Origin: an uncultured Bacteroidales bacterium
GTDB lineage: Bacteria; Bacteroidota; Bacteroidia; Bacteroidales; Muribaculaceae
Assembly (NCBI GenBank): GCA_900554345.1
Contig: USHH01000026.1
Coordinates: 1-16,248 of the forward strand
Direction of reading: 5' to 3'
DNA: 16,248 bases
Positions 1-7,082 of this stretch are shown in pieces (within the stretch, counting starts at the first letter, position 1; the number at the start of each line of letters is the position of its first letter). The position numbers and the translations under genes were made by a program. The notes beneath the pieces were generated by a model. It saw nothing but the letters and a program-made list of their open reading frames with translations, was not told the DNA's origin and made no database searches.

Positions 1-33
1 GGCCACAAGCGTCAATGCTAATATATTTTTCAT
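1..33 (-). CDS. N-terminal start of an exported protein (partial)
   Basis: Only the first 11 codons lie in the window. They read MKNILALTLVA from an ATG at position 33, and the frame stays open to the edge. A Lys followed by a run of hydrophobic residues is how a Sec signal peptide or lipoprotein signal begins, so the product is probably exported. It lies 63 bp downstream of the stop codon of the DUF805 gene on the same strand, with no hairpin or promoter in between, and may be co-transcribed with it. Nothing can be said about function. Confidence 0.55.
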   Translation of the reverse strand, partial: MKNILALTLVA

Positions 34-96
34 GATGTATTTGGGTTAGTCTGATGATTTACAGTGGGACGGGAGGCGCCGGAAGCGGCGTCCGGG

Positions 97-477
97 TCAG
101 TAGACCACGTTTGGCTCGTTGCCGAAGCGGTTGGCGCCGTTTTCCGACGGACGGCAGCAGAGCACGATGTAGATGATCGTTCCGACGAGCGGCACGAGGT
201 TGATGAAGATCCATCCTCCCCCTTTGCCTATGTCATGCATTCGCCGCCACGACACACCGAGGCCCGGAAGCAGCAGGGCCAGCGACACAAGCGACGACAG
301 CGTCTCGCCGAAGATGTCGGAGATGAACATCGAGCTGGAAATCACGGCGCTCACTATACAGGTGAAAAGCACATACCACCAGTATTCCGACCTGGCGGCG
401 CGTCCGTTGAAGTTGCAGTAATTCTCTACGAGGGCCTTTCTGACGGCCTCGCCAAACGACAATTCTCTCTGAACCAT
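97..477 (-). CDS. DUF805 family small membrane protein
   Basis: A 126-residue protein with the layout of the DUF805 family. It has a short amphipathic start with FNGRAARSEYWW around residues 23-34, then hydrophobic segments at about 33-55, 58-78 and 87-108. The WRRMHDIGKGG signature lies between the second and third segments, and a polar tail begins CRPSENG. Length and motif order match the family. The function of DUF805 proteins is unknown; they are inner-membrane proteins of about 110-150 residues. The ATG at 477 is preceded by a 5' leader of roughly 75 nt from a good Bacteroidetes-type promoter. The longest plus-strand frame over this region is a shadow. I am confident of the family; no role can be inferred from the neighbours. 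Confidence 0.9.
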   Translation of the reverse strand: MVQRELSFGEAVRKALVENYCNFNGRAARSEYWWYVLFTCIVSAVISSSMFISDIFGETLSSLVSLALLLPGLGVSWRRMHDIGKGGGWIFINLVPLVGTIIYIVLCCRPSENGANRFGNEPNVVY

Positions 478-558
478 AACTCTCGATAATTAATTGTGTG
501 CTACTTAGGGCAGGCCATGAGATGCCAGAAGCGCTCCGGATCAGCCCCGTTATCTCGT

Positions 559-590
559 CAAAATTATAAAAAAACATCGAGACATGCAAA
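559..590 (-). promoter_or_regulatory. Promoter of the DUF805 gene
   Basis: On the minus strand TTTG (590-587) is followed by a 20-nt spacer and TAATTTTG (566-559). This fits the Bacteroidetes sigma-ABfr consensus of TTTG, 19-21 nt and TAnnTTTG. Transcription would start near 553-555, about 75 nt before the ATG at 477. Confidence 0.7.
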
Positions 591-626
591 AAATCGGGCG
601 ATAAAAGCGCGATTGTCGCCGAAATA

Positions 627-658
627 TTTGGCGGTTAGAAAAAGTTGTTGTAACTTTG
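627..658 (+). promoter_or_regulatory. Promoter of tRNA-Glu
   Basis: TTTG at 627-630, a 20-nt spacer and TAACTTTG at 651-658 match the Bacteroidetes housekeeping promoter. The tRNA begins 44 nt downstream at 702, a plausible distance for a tRNA precursor leader. This promoter and the DUF805 promoter are back to back, with their -33 elements 36 bp apart. Confidence 0.75.
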
Positions 659-701
659 CGCCTGCAAAATGCGACCTTATAGGGATTTGCAGTTGCGCCG
701 T

Positions 702-773
702 GGCCCATTCGTCTATCGGTTAGGACGAGAGATTTTCATTCTCTAAAGAGCAGTTCGACTCTGCTATGGACTA
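702..773 (+). tRNA. tRNA-Glu (anticodon TTC)
   Basis: A full cloverleaf can be folded by eye. Acceptor stem 702-708 pairs with 766-772; D stem 711-714 with 723-726; anticodon stem 728-732 with 740-744 around the loop TTTTCAT, with TTC at 735-737; T stem 749-753 with 761-765 around TTCGACT. The discriminator base is A773 and CCA is not encoded, so it would be added after transcription. The sequence resembles tRNA-Glu of other Bacteroidales. The oddity is a C704-A770 mismatch at acceptor position 3-70, next to a G-U pair at 1-72; the other acceptor pairs are intact. It has its own promoter and terminator, so it is a single-gene transcription unit. Confidence 0.95.
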
Positions 774-782
774 CATCCAAAG

Positions 783-810
783 TCCGGTTGCCTTCCACAA
801 GGCAACCGGA
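783..810 (+). terminator. Intrinsic terminator after tRNA-Glu
   Basis: A perfect 12-bp stem, TCCGGTTGCCTT (783-794) with its complement at 799-810 and a CCAC loop, is followed by TTATTTGTAT. It starts 10 nt after the tRNA 3' end and would stop the tRNA transcript. Confidence 0.85.
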
Positions 811-860
811 TTATTTGTATATCCACCTTTCCTTACCCCCGATCGGAACGCCGCAAAGAT

Positions 861-891
861 AAAAAACCCCGGGGCGTCCGGCGCCCCGGGG
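861..891 (-). terminator. Intrinsic terminator of the 890-aa secreted protein gene
   Basis: Read on the minus strand, a 10-bp GC-only stem (CCCCGGGGCG, 891-882, pairing with 876-867) has a 5-nt loop and is followed at once by six T residues (866-861). It begins 48 nt after the stop codon at 940. This is a textbook rho-independent terminator and fixes the 3' end of that gene's transcript. Confidence 0.92.
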
Positions 892-939
892 CCGCAATTA
901 CAAAATCGCTCCTATATATAATCCTTTAATCAGTTCTGG

Positions 940-3612
940 TCAGAACCTCACGAACTTGAAGCTCTCGCGGTGGCCGTCGGCAAACGTTACCACTGCCACG
1001 TAGACGCCCTTGCTTACGCCCGAGAGGTCGAGGCTGTGGCGGCATCCTGCCTTCGGAGAGGAGGCTACCGTGCGGCCGTCGATGGCGGCTACACCTACAG
1101 TGAGGATATTGTCGGCCGACTCAACCACCAGACAGTCGCCTTCCATTCTCGCGCGGGCTGCGTCGAGTCCTACGGGGCTGATGCCGGTGCCCATGCCGTT
1201 GGTCATGTAGACAGGCACTTTCACCACGGGCTGCAGCGGGTCGTTGGAGGCTATCTCGATGCTGGCCTCGTATACGCCCTGCATCAGGCCGCTGCCGTCG
1301 AGCGTCACGCCTACCGACTCACGGCCGCCGGCCGCGATAGAGAGGGCGTCCTTGTCGAGTGTCAGCCACGAGATGGCCGGAGTGGCCTCGCCGTAGACGT
1401 TGGCGCGGACGCAGAAGTTGTGGGGGATTCCGAGGTCGGCCATGCTCCACCATGTGTCGCCGCCGATGTTGCAGAGGTCGCCGCGTCCCGGGATGGCCGC
1501 CGTGGCGTCGATACCTATATAATAGTGGTTCTCTTCCATACCCTCGATGTAGACGCCGTAGGTCACGGCGCGTCCGTCGATCACGTAGGGAGAGTCGAAC
1601 TCAACGCGGTTCCATGAACTGGGCTGCGGAGTGAATTCCTGCTCGGCCACGAGCTCCGTGCCGTTGTCGCCATGCACATACACCTGCATGCTGGCCCTGA
1701 CGGGAATCTCCTCTATATATACGTCCATGCTGCCGATGGTCATTCCCTTGATGGCCGCCATCATCTGCTCGGTGTAATACTGGCCGAAGATGGCCCAGGG
1801 AGAATTGCCTACACCCACAGCCTCATTATGGCCGCCGTCGTATCCGAGCACCACCGCGATTCCGTCGGTAGAGGGATCGGATACCTTGCTTGCAACCTTC
1901 TTCGAGATTGCCTTCACATTCCTGGGAGCAGCGGAGATCGTGCGCCCCTCATATATGTTGGGAAGGTTATATTTCACTTTCACCGTGCCGTCGAGCTGCG
2001 AGTCGCCGACATTGGCCACCGTAAGACCGAGTTCGGTTGTGTTGAATGTCGTGGTGCCTGCAATCTCGGCAAGGTCAACATCCATACCGGGAGCACCGTC
2101 AGGACGAACCACATTAATGGTATAGTCCTCGGTCTCGCCGACATAATACTCGCCACAGGCCACCGGAGCATCCCATGTGTCCATCACGACGCGGAGCCGG
2201 TGTGCGCCTGCCTTGACGCTGACGCCCTCGGGTATGGAGATTTCCAGGGGATCGCCCTGTGTGTAGCCCACGAGCTCACCGGTGCCGTCGAAGTTTCCGT
2301 CATCGTTCCAGTCGATCCATACGCCTACAATGCCTTCCTCTGCAGGAGTCTCGTATGTGAAAGTAAGGGTCTCGCCCGGCTGGATATCTGTCGACATAGA
2401 GGTAAAGTCGGAATATTTGTCGTTGGCCGACTCGTTGTCGATGCTGCCGAAGGCGATCCGGCTCAGATAAGCCTCCTCATCGAAGTCATAGATACGTTCG
2501 GAGGCACAGGCCTCGCCGGCGGGGTATGTCTCGGTGACAGCCTGCACGGCGTCGATGCTGATATGCTCGTCGCCGGGGGTAGTGTTGGTCACCGTCAGCA
2601 CGTGCTCACCCTCGGCCGAGCGGTCCACGCGGTTGGCAAAGGTATATGTGTGCTGCTCCATAGGTGCGAGCGTGATGCCGGGACATTCGGTGTATTCCTG
2701 GCCATCGGCGCTGAGTGTCAGCGCGATGTCGCTGATGGGCCTCGAGCCTACATTCTGGATCGCCACCACCACGCTCTCATGGGAGCCGTTGGCGGCATCC
2801 GACGGAGCGAGAAGACGCTCTACCTTCAGGGCTTTCTCGGCTGCGATATCGCCGGGGCCGAGAAGGCTGAAGATACATGGCGCGGTAGCGGCCAGCCATC
2901 CGTAGTTAGCGTTGTCGATGAGGCCGAAGCCTGTGGAGCTGTCGGCCGTGAAAAGGCTGAACCAGCAGGAGGGGGAGTCGCCCATGTCGGCGGCGCTGAA
3001 CGACATGAAGCCCGTCTCGAGCTTCACTTCCTCGTCGAGATCCGCAATGAACTCATAGAGGGGCGACCTGTTGCCCTCCATTCCGTATTCGATGCCGACA
3101 TAGCGGCCTATGAGGTCGAAATTCTTCTTATATACACACTCGCCGGGCATCCCGTCGAGGCCGACCCTATAGAACGACACCTCGAAGGTGATGGGATTGG
3201 TCATCTCGTTGTTCTCTCCGATACCCGGACGGTCCTCGCAGTGATACCAGTCATAGTCTTCGGGATCCCAGTAGTTGAAGAGGCCGACCACGCGGACGCC
3301 GGTGATTGTCTTCTCACAGCCTGAATAGTACTGATAGTACTTCGCGCTGCCGTCGGGACGTCCCTGGTCGGAATTCTGAAAACCCTGATGCGTGATCTGG
3401 TCCGTGATATACTGTCCGCTGAAGACGGTTCCCTCCGGGTCGGCGAGGAGCTCATCGGCCGTGACGCGTGCCGGGGCATGCATCATGCCGTCGGTGCCGG
3501 CCTGCAGTTGAGTGACGTTTCCCATCTTCGTGGGGCCGGTCTTCACCGGAGTCGATGCCCAACCCGTTGCGGCCACCAACATCGACAGTAGTGTTGAGTA
3601 GACGATTCTCAT
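940..3612 (-). CDS. Exported multidomain adhesin-like protein with GEVED domain and T9SS-like C-terminal tail
   Basis: An 890-residue protein with a Sec signal peptide (about 1-20, ending GWAS/TP). A unique N-terminal region of about 50-250 follows. Then come an Ig-like/CARDB-type beta domain (about 257-355), a GEVED domain (about 365-502; GIVGVWIDWNDDGNFD and the closing GETEDYTINV), a second Ig-like piece (about 508-555) and a beta-rich region with many aromatics (about 583-742). A HYDIN/BACON-like Ig domain (about 747-802) precedes a T9SS type A-like sorting tail (about 812-890), with DGRTVAS, GVSKGVYVAVVTFADG and the terminal FKFVRF. Such proteins are moved across the outer membrane and anchored or released at the surface, typically as adhesins. 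No catalytic motif is visible. It has its own promoter and strong terminator and is divergent from the regulator at 3767. The export route is inferred from the tail; no T9SS gene is in the window. Confidence 0.9.
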   Translation of the reverse strand: MRIVYSTLLSMLVAATGWASTPVKTGPTKMGNVTQLQAGTDGMMHAPARVTADELLADPEGTVFSGQYITDQITHQGFQNSDQGRPDGSAKYYQYYSGCEKTITGVRVVGLFNYWDPEDYDWYHCEDRPGIGENNEMTNPITFEVSFYRVGLDGMPGECVYKKNFDLIGRYVGIEYGMEGNRSPLYEFIADLDEEVKLETGFMSFSAADMGDSPSCWFSLFTADSSTGFGLIDNANYGWLAATAPCIFSLLGPGDIAAEKALKVERLLAPSDAANGSHESVVVAIQNVGSRPISDIALTLSADGQEYTECPGITLAPMEQHTYTFANRVDRSAEGEHVLTVTNTTPGDEHISIDAVQAVTETYPAGEACASERIYDFDEEAYLSRIAFGSIDNESANDKYSDFTSMSTDIQPGETLTFTYETPAEEGIVGVWIDWNDDGNFDGTGELVGYTQGDPLEISIPEGVSVKAGAHRLRVVMDTWDAPVACGEYYVGETEDYTINVVRPDGAPGMDVDLAEIAGTTTFNTTELGLTVANVGDSQLDGTVKVKYNLPNIYEGRTISAAPRNVKAISKKVASKVSDPSTDGIAVVLGYDGGHNEAVGVGNSPWAIFGQYYTEQMMAAIKGMTIGSMDVYIEEIPVRASMQVYVHGDNGTELVAEQEFTPQPSSWNRVEFDSPYVIDGRAVTYGVYIEGMEENHYYIGIDATAAIPGRGDLCNIGGDTWWSMADLGIPHNFCVRANVYGEATPAISWLTLDKDALSIAAGGRESVGVTLDGSGLMQGVYEASIEIASNDPLQPVVKVPVYMTNGMGTGISPVGLDAARARMEGDCLVVESADNILTVGVAAIDGRTVASSPKAGCRHSLDLSGVSKGVYVAVVTFADGHRESFKFVRF

Positions 3613-3663
3613 ATTGTTAGATTTAATGGTTGAAATGAGATTATGTATTTGTCTTTAATGTCG

Positions 3664-3696
3664 CAAATTTAGCATATATGCCAAATCCTTTCCAAA
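3664..3696 (-). promoter_or_regulatory. Promoter of the 890-aa secreted protein gene
   Basis: On the minus strand TTTG (3696-3693), a 21-nt spacer and TAAATTTG (3671-3664) match the Bacteroidetes consensus. The leader to the ATG at 3612 is about 45 nt. A perfect 10-bp palindrome GCATATATGC (3672-3681) sits in the spacer directly against the -7 box and is a possible operator, though AT-rich palindromes of this size also arise by chance. Confidence 0.72.
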
Positions 3697-3718
3697 TTTT
3701 CCTTGTAGACAAATGGTA

Positions 3719-3737
3719 TACAGCCATTATTCTTTGC
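3719..3737 (+). promoter_or_regulatory. Conserved box upstream of regulator 1
   Basis: TACAGCCATTATTCTTTGC here matches TACAACCATTATTTTTTGC at 8857-8875 in 17 of 19 positions. The last five bases include the TTTG (-33) of the regulator 1 promoter, so a protein bound here would compete with or contact sigma. The inverted hexamer GTAGAC (3705-3710), complement of the GTCTAC seen in the second module, lies 8 bp upstream. I infer a shared operator; the binding protein is unknown. Confidence 0.5.
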
Positions 3738-3763
3738 AATTCAGAAGATTTGAATTATCTTTG
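3733..3763 (+). promoter_or_regulatory. Promoter of regulator 1 (nearly leaderless)
   Basis: TTTG at 3733-3736, a 19-nt spacer and TATCTTTG at 3756-3763 match the Bacteroidetes promoter. The ATG at 3767 begins only 3 nt after the -7 box. Transcription should therefore start at or within a few bases of the start codon, leaving no room for a leader. An upstream in-frame ATG at 3713 lies before the promoter and is not used. Confidence 0.7.
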
Positions 3764-3766
3764 CAC

Positions 3767-5464
3767 ATGCGAATCGCCATATTGTCTATATTGCTCTGTC
3801 TATTGGCCGTGGCCTGCCGCGGCCCCGAGAGGCGCGATCCCTTCTTCGTCTGGGCTCCCGTGGAAGCCCGGTTCGACTCCGCCACCGTCGACCTGGAGCG
3901 TGCATACTGCTTCTCCTATTCACCCGACACGCTGCTGATGCTGAGCCGGCGCCTCGACAGCATGGCCTCGGCCGACCCCGCCTCGATGGTGAAGAGGGGC
4001 CGCGCATGCTATTTCATGGCCCGCTATTACGACGCCATGAGCCCGTATTCCGAAGGGTGGAAAGAGAAGGCCGCGCAGAAGATACGCCAGGCCCTGGAAT
4101 GCTATGCCGACACGGCGCTCTGGCCCTACGACATGTTTCGCATCAGATACATAAGGGAGAAAAACGCCCCCCGCACCATCGAGCGAACCTATTTCTACAA
4201 TATCCGGGCCCTCGCCGACGCACGCCGCTTCGGCGACTCCCTTATGGTGGCCGGGGTGCTCAACAACATCGGCAATGTGCTCGCGGAGCTTGGCGACAGC
4301 GCCGGGTCGTTGCGCTATTTCCAGCAGTCGAAGACCATCTTCCACTCCCTCGGCGTCACGAAATGGGAGCAGCGCGTCTCGCTCTCCGAGGCCCAGAGCC
4401 TGACCTCCTCCTCCCTCCGGCAGAGCGACAGCATCATGCTCTCGCTGCTGTCTTACTCCGAGGCCACCGGCGACACCCTCTTCTCCACCATGCTGCTACA
4501 TAACCTTTATTCGCAGCATGGAGAGAAAGAATACATAGAGCGTGCCCGGCAGCTGGTGACAGGCAATCCCGGATATGCCAATATGCAGGCATATTACGAC
4601 GCGCTCCTCGCCCGCGAACTCACCGCCGCCGGCGGCGACCCCGACTCGGCTTCCGCCATGGCGCTCGGCGCCCTCTCCAAAATCTCTGCCACCATGCTTC
4701 CGGAATACGCCATGACCGTCTATCTCGCCGGCTCGGAGGCGATGAGGCATCTCGGCCACACCGACTCGGCCCTCTCCCTTATGGAACGTTACCGTTTGCT
4801 CGCCGACTCCGTGTATCTCGAGAATTCCGGGCTCGAAGTGATGCGCAACATCGCGCTGCGCAAGATCGCGGAGGCCGAGGCCACCGCCATCCGCGAGAAG
4901 GGGAAGGAGCGCGCCCTCTACCTTTACCTGATATTCGCAGTGGTGATGACGGCCATGGGAATCCTCATATGGCTCTACCGCCGCCAGAACGCGCTCCAGA
5001 TGTCGAAGATGAAGGCGGAGCTCGACCTCGCCCAAAGCCAGCTCCAGCTCGCCTCCTCCCGCCTCGTGGTGACGGAGAACGAGAACGCCATAGGCAAGGC
5101 CATGGACAGCATCAGCGCCATGCGCGACGAGGGCAAGATCTCCGACAACGACGCCGCAAGCGTGCTCAGCGAGCTGAAGGCCCACATCACCAACCGCGAG
5201 GAGCTCCAGACGTTTGAGAAGATCTACGAGAACCTCAACCCCAATTTCACCAAGCTGCTCAAGGAGCGCTGGCCGTCGCTCACGGAGGGCCACCTGAGGA
5301 TGGCCACCTACGTGGCGATGGGCATGAGCAACAAGCAGATAGCCCGCGTGATGATGGTGGAATACCGCTCGGTGATCACCTCACGCTACCGACTGCGCAC
5401 GAAGATGGGGCTCGCCAAGGACGAGAGTCTCGAGGACGCCCTCCGCGAGTTCTCCCGCTTCTGA
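3767..5464 (+). CDS. Membrane-anchored TPR/helix-turn-helix transcriptional regulator (regulator 1)
   Basis: A 565-residue protein counted from the ATG at 3767. That start is chosen because it opens a lipoprotein-like signal (MRIAILSILLCLLAVAC, Cys17) and because the promoter rules out the ATG at 3713. Residues 18-380 are almost all helix with TPR-like units, clearest at about 140-200 (FGDSLMVAGVLNNIGNVLAELGDSAGSL). A transmembrane helix at about 384-404 is followed by RR, a coiled coil at about 405-480 and a LuxR-like helix-turn-helix at about 503-548 (LTEGHLRMATYVAMGMSNKQIARVMM, then SVITSRYRLRTKMGL). Known Bacteroidetes proteins of this build are thought to sense through the periplasmic TPR part and bind DNA from the membrane. 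It is paralogous to the product at 8888-10576 and divergent from a secreted-protein gene. The target and signal are not visible. The lipobox is not canonical (-3 Ala), so the N terminus could instead be cleaved by signal peptidase I or stay as an anchor. Confidence 0.85.
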   Translation: MRIAILSILLCLLAVACRGPERRDPFFVWAPVEARFDSATVDLERAYCFSYSPDTLLMLSRRLDSMASADPASMVKRGRACYFMARYYDAMSPYSEGWKEKAAQKIRQALECYADTALWPYDMFRIRYIREKNAPRTIERTYFYNIRALADARRFGDSLMVAGVLNNIGNVLAELGDSAGSLRYFQQSKTIFHSLGVTKWEQRVSLSEAQSLTSSSLRQSDSIMLSLLSYSEATGDTLFSTMLLHNLYSQHGEKEYIERARQLVTGNPGYANMQAYYDALLARELTAAGGDPDSASAMALGALSKISATMLPEYAMTVYLAGSEAMRHLGHTDSALSLMERYRLLADSVYLENSGLEVMRNIALRKIAEAEATAIREKGKERALYLYLIFAVVMTAMGILIWLYRRQNALQMSKMKAELDLAQSQLQLASSRLVVTENENAIGKAMDSISAMRDEGKISDNDAASVLSELKAHITNREELQTFEKIYENLNPNFTKLLKERWPSLTEGHLRMATYVAMGMSNKQIARVMMVEYRSVITSRYRLRTKMGLAKDESLEDALREFSRF

Positions 5465-5472
5465 CCCCCCAC

Positions 5473-6684
5473 TTAAAATTCCGTTTTAAGGAATTCCCGG
5501 AGGTTGACGTGCTCGATGCCGGGATATTCGCTGAATCCCCCGGTCACCGGATCCATCGACACCACATATTTGGGATAATTGTCTTTTATCGCGGCAAGGT
5601 TCCCGAACTCGCGCTTCACGGTCTCATCTGAAGCGAGGAGATACGTCACCTGGACGTATAGCCGCATATCAGCTTTCGATGCCACAAAGTCTATCTCGCC
5701 GGCCCGGAGTATGCCGACCGTGACATCGAAACCCTGGCGCCGGAGATGATTCCACACCACATTCTCCATTATCTTCTCTATGCTTCCGCGTATGTTGAGG
5801 CTGCAAAGGTAATTGCGGATGCCGTGGTCGGAGAAGTAATGCTTATTGTTGGTTTCGAGAAGCATCTTGCCGTGGATGTCAAACCTCTTCACAGGTATCG
5901 CAAGGAAAGCGTCGCGAAGATATTTGAGATAGTTTGCCACCGTCTCGTCGCTGATTTTCTCACCCTTGGAGGTCATGTATCTCGCCATGTTGGCGACAGA
6001 TAGCGGCTTACCGATGTTGTCGGCGACAAAACGTGTGACATTCTCAAGCTGCGTCACGTTGCGGACCTTCTCCCGGCTCACTATGTCTTTGACGAGAATG
6101 GTGTTGTAGACCCCCTCGAGATAGTCGCTGATCTGAGACTGTTCTTCCGGCCGGAATGCGGCCAGACCAGGCAGGCCGCCGATCCTGAGATAATGCATGA
6201 GGGCCTCGTCGCTATCGGTCATATTGTGGAATCGCAGGAATTCCGTATATGAGAGATTGTAGATCTTTATCTCTATATAGCGCCCGGCAAGATGTGTGCC
6301 GAGCTCACTCGAGAATATATAGGCGTTGCTTCCTGTGGCTATCACCTGGCAACGGTCTTCCGCATGAAAGCTACGCAACGCGTCCTCATAGCGCTCGATA
6401 TCCTGCACCTCGTCGATGAGAAGATAGTTCTCGGCGCCGGAAGGCATCCGGGAGGCAGCATAGTCATAGAGCTGTTCGGCCGTCACGATGTCACGGAATT
6501 CCTGATATTCCTTATTGATGTACACCACATTGGCTCCGGGCCGAGTATGGCCGAGCCAGTCGCGAAACAGCTCAAGCACCTTGCTCTTCCCGACCCGGCG
6601 CTGGCCGACAAGAATCAGCATCATGCCGCGGTTGATCAGACCTGCTATCTTCTCTACATATTGAGGGCGTGGGATAAGTTTCAT
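5473..6684 (-). CDS. AAA ATPase of the AAA_14/DUF4143 family
   Basis: A 403-residue ATP-binding protein. The Walker A motif is GQRRVGKS (27-34), Walker B YLLIDEVQ (87-94) and the sensor strand IATGSNA (115-121). A winged-helix-like middle section (about 220-280) is followed by a DUF4143 C-terminal domain with a PD-(D/E)XK-like core, GEIDFVASK (329-337) and LYVQVTYLL (342-350). Length and order match a widely duplicated bacterial family of unknown function. The canonical nuclease EXK triad reads QVT here, so cleavage activity is doubtful; as I recall, that is usual for this family. The ATG at 6684 (MKLIPRPQYV) is chosen over a TTG nine codons upstream because the usual family start is MKLIPR and the TTG would nearly touch the -7 box. 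The gene converges on regulator 1 with an 8-bp gap. Three operator-like repeats precede it, suggesting tight control. Confidence 0.9.
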   Translation of the reverse strand: MKLIPRPQYVEKIAGLINRGMMLILVGQRRVGKSKVLELFRDWLGHTRPGANVVYINKEYQEFRDIVTAEQLYDYAASRMPSGAENYLLIDEVQDIERYEDALRSFHAEDRCQVIATGSNAYIFSSELGTHLAGRYIEIKIYNLSYTEFLRFHNMTDSDEALMHYLRIGGLPGLAAFRPEEQSQISDYLEGVYNTILVKDIVSREKVRNVTQLENVTRFVADNIGKPLSVANMARYMTSKGEKISDETVANYLKYLRDAFLAIPVKRFDIHGKMLLETNNKHYFSDHGIRNYLCSLNIRGSIEKIMENVVWNHLRRQGFDVTVGILRAGEIDFVASKADMRLYVQVTYLLASDETVKREFGNLAAIKDNYPKYVVSMDPVTGGFSEYPGIEHVNLREFLKTEF

Positions 6685-6699
6685 AGCAATTAATTTCTG

Positions 6700-6730
6700 C
6701 AAATATAGCAAACTATAACCGGATAGACAA
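6700..6730 (-). promoter_or_regulatory. Promoter of the AAA ATPase gene, with an operator half-site in its spacer
   Basis: On the minus strand TTG (6730-6728), a 20-nt spacer and TATATTTG (6707-6700) fit the Bacteroidetes consensus. The spacer contains TATAACCGGA (6714-6723), the proximal copy of the element that forms palindromes further upstream. A protein bound there would sit between the -33 and -7 boxes and should repress. Confidence 0.6.
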
Positions 6731-6809
6731 GCGAATTTTGCAGAAATATCCGATTATAATCGGAAAAACAGACATATTCTGCACAAATCTCCGGTTATAA
6801 CCGGAGATT
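6714..6809. repeat. Three operator-like TATAAYCGGA elements at 41-bp spacing
   Basis: The elements are TATAACCGGA at 6714 (half-site), a perfect 16-bp palindrome TCCGATTATAATCGGA at 6749-6764, and a perfect 24-bp palindrome at 6786-6809 built on CCGGTTATAACCGG. The TATA cores begin at 6714, 6755 and 6796, so they are exactly 41 bp apart. Units 6714-6754 and 6755-6795 are 30/41 identical, so this is a diverged tandem repeat with the palindrome as its best-kept part. The array lies directly upstream of and inside the ATPase promoter, which is what cooperative operator arrays look like. The binding protein is unknown. Confidence 0.8.
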
Positions 6810-7019
6810 CACATTATCACATATCCCCTCATGATCCACAACTTTTGACCTCTCAGCTGACGAAGTCAGGGAAGGGGAAATTTCGGTCTGATGGAATTTT
6901 TTAGGTCGTTTCAGGTGCTGAAACGGGTCCAAAATGGCCGTTTTAACACTTGAAACGGAATTTTTTGGGAATTTCAGCGCTTTTCCACATTTCCATCGTG
7001 GCGTTGGAAATCATAGTAA
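6810..7019. other. Non-coding gap between the ATPase promoter and the next terminator
   Basis: The gene-free stretch from 6685 to 7082 is about 400 bp. Its first part holds the ATPase promoter and 41-bp repeats, its middle the two related hairpins, and its end a weak terminator. Between these I see a small CTGAC-gaa-GTCAG stem at 6857-6869 and no credible coding frame or additional promoter. Confidence 0.5.
6893..6966. repeat. Pair of similar hairpins with flanking GGAATTTTTT repeats
   Basis: Hairpin 1 is CGTTTCA-GGTGC-TGAAACG (6907-6925). Hairpin 2 is CCGTTTTAA-CAC-TTGAAACGG (6938-6958), with one G-U pair. The two are 32 bp apart and clearly related. The decamer GGAATTTTTT occurs at 6893-6902 and 6957-6966, 64 bp apart (twice 32). 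The second hairpin with its T run would work as a plus-strand terminator, but no plus-strand gene ends nearby. It may be a short intergenic repeat element. Confidence 0.6.
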
Positions 7020-7047
7020 GGCTCCCCGCCACGAGAGGCAGGGAGCC
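7020..7047 (-). terminator. Probable terminator of the 551-aa secreted protein gene
   Basis: GGCTCCC (7020-7026) pairs with GGGAGCC (7041-7047). After one C-A mismatch, three more pairs close a 6-nt loop. It lies 36 nt after the stop codon on the minus strand. The bases that follow (TTACTATGATTT) are a poor U tract, so this may be a weak terminator or a 3'-end-stabilising stem. Confidence 0.55.
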
Positions 7048-7082
7048 GGTCATTATGTATGTCTGATGTATGAGTGATGTTT

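Noticed and set aside
702..940. tRNA-Glu as an integration site for a mobile element
   Set aside because: No integrase and no repeat of the tRNA 3' end found downstream. The tRNA is followed at once by its own terminator.
3713..3766. Upstream in-frame ATG for regulator 1 (3713), and similarly 8753 for regulator 2
   Set aside because: Both lie upstream of the -7 boxes and would translate promoter sequence. The internal ATGs open clear signal peptides.
5472..5495. CTTAAAA-TTCCG-TTTTAAG hairpin at the ATPase stop codon as a bidirectional terminator
   Set aside because: AT-only arms that compete with an overlapping AATTCC/GGAATT pairing, and no T run after it on either strand. Too weak to call.
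6714..6809. 41-bp repeats read as a CRISPR array or plasmid iterons
   Set aside because: The whole unit repeats with drift, there are no unique spacers, no cas or rep genes are nearby, and the repeats sit on a promoter. An operator array fits better.
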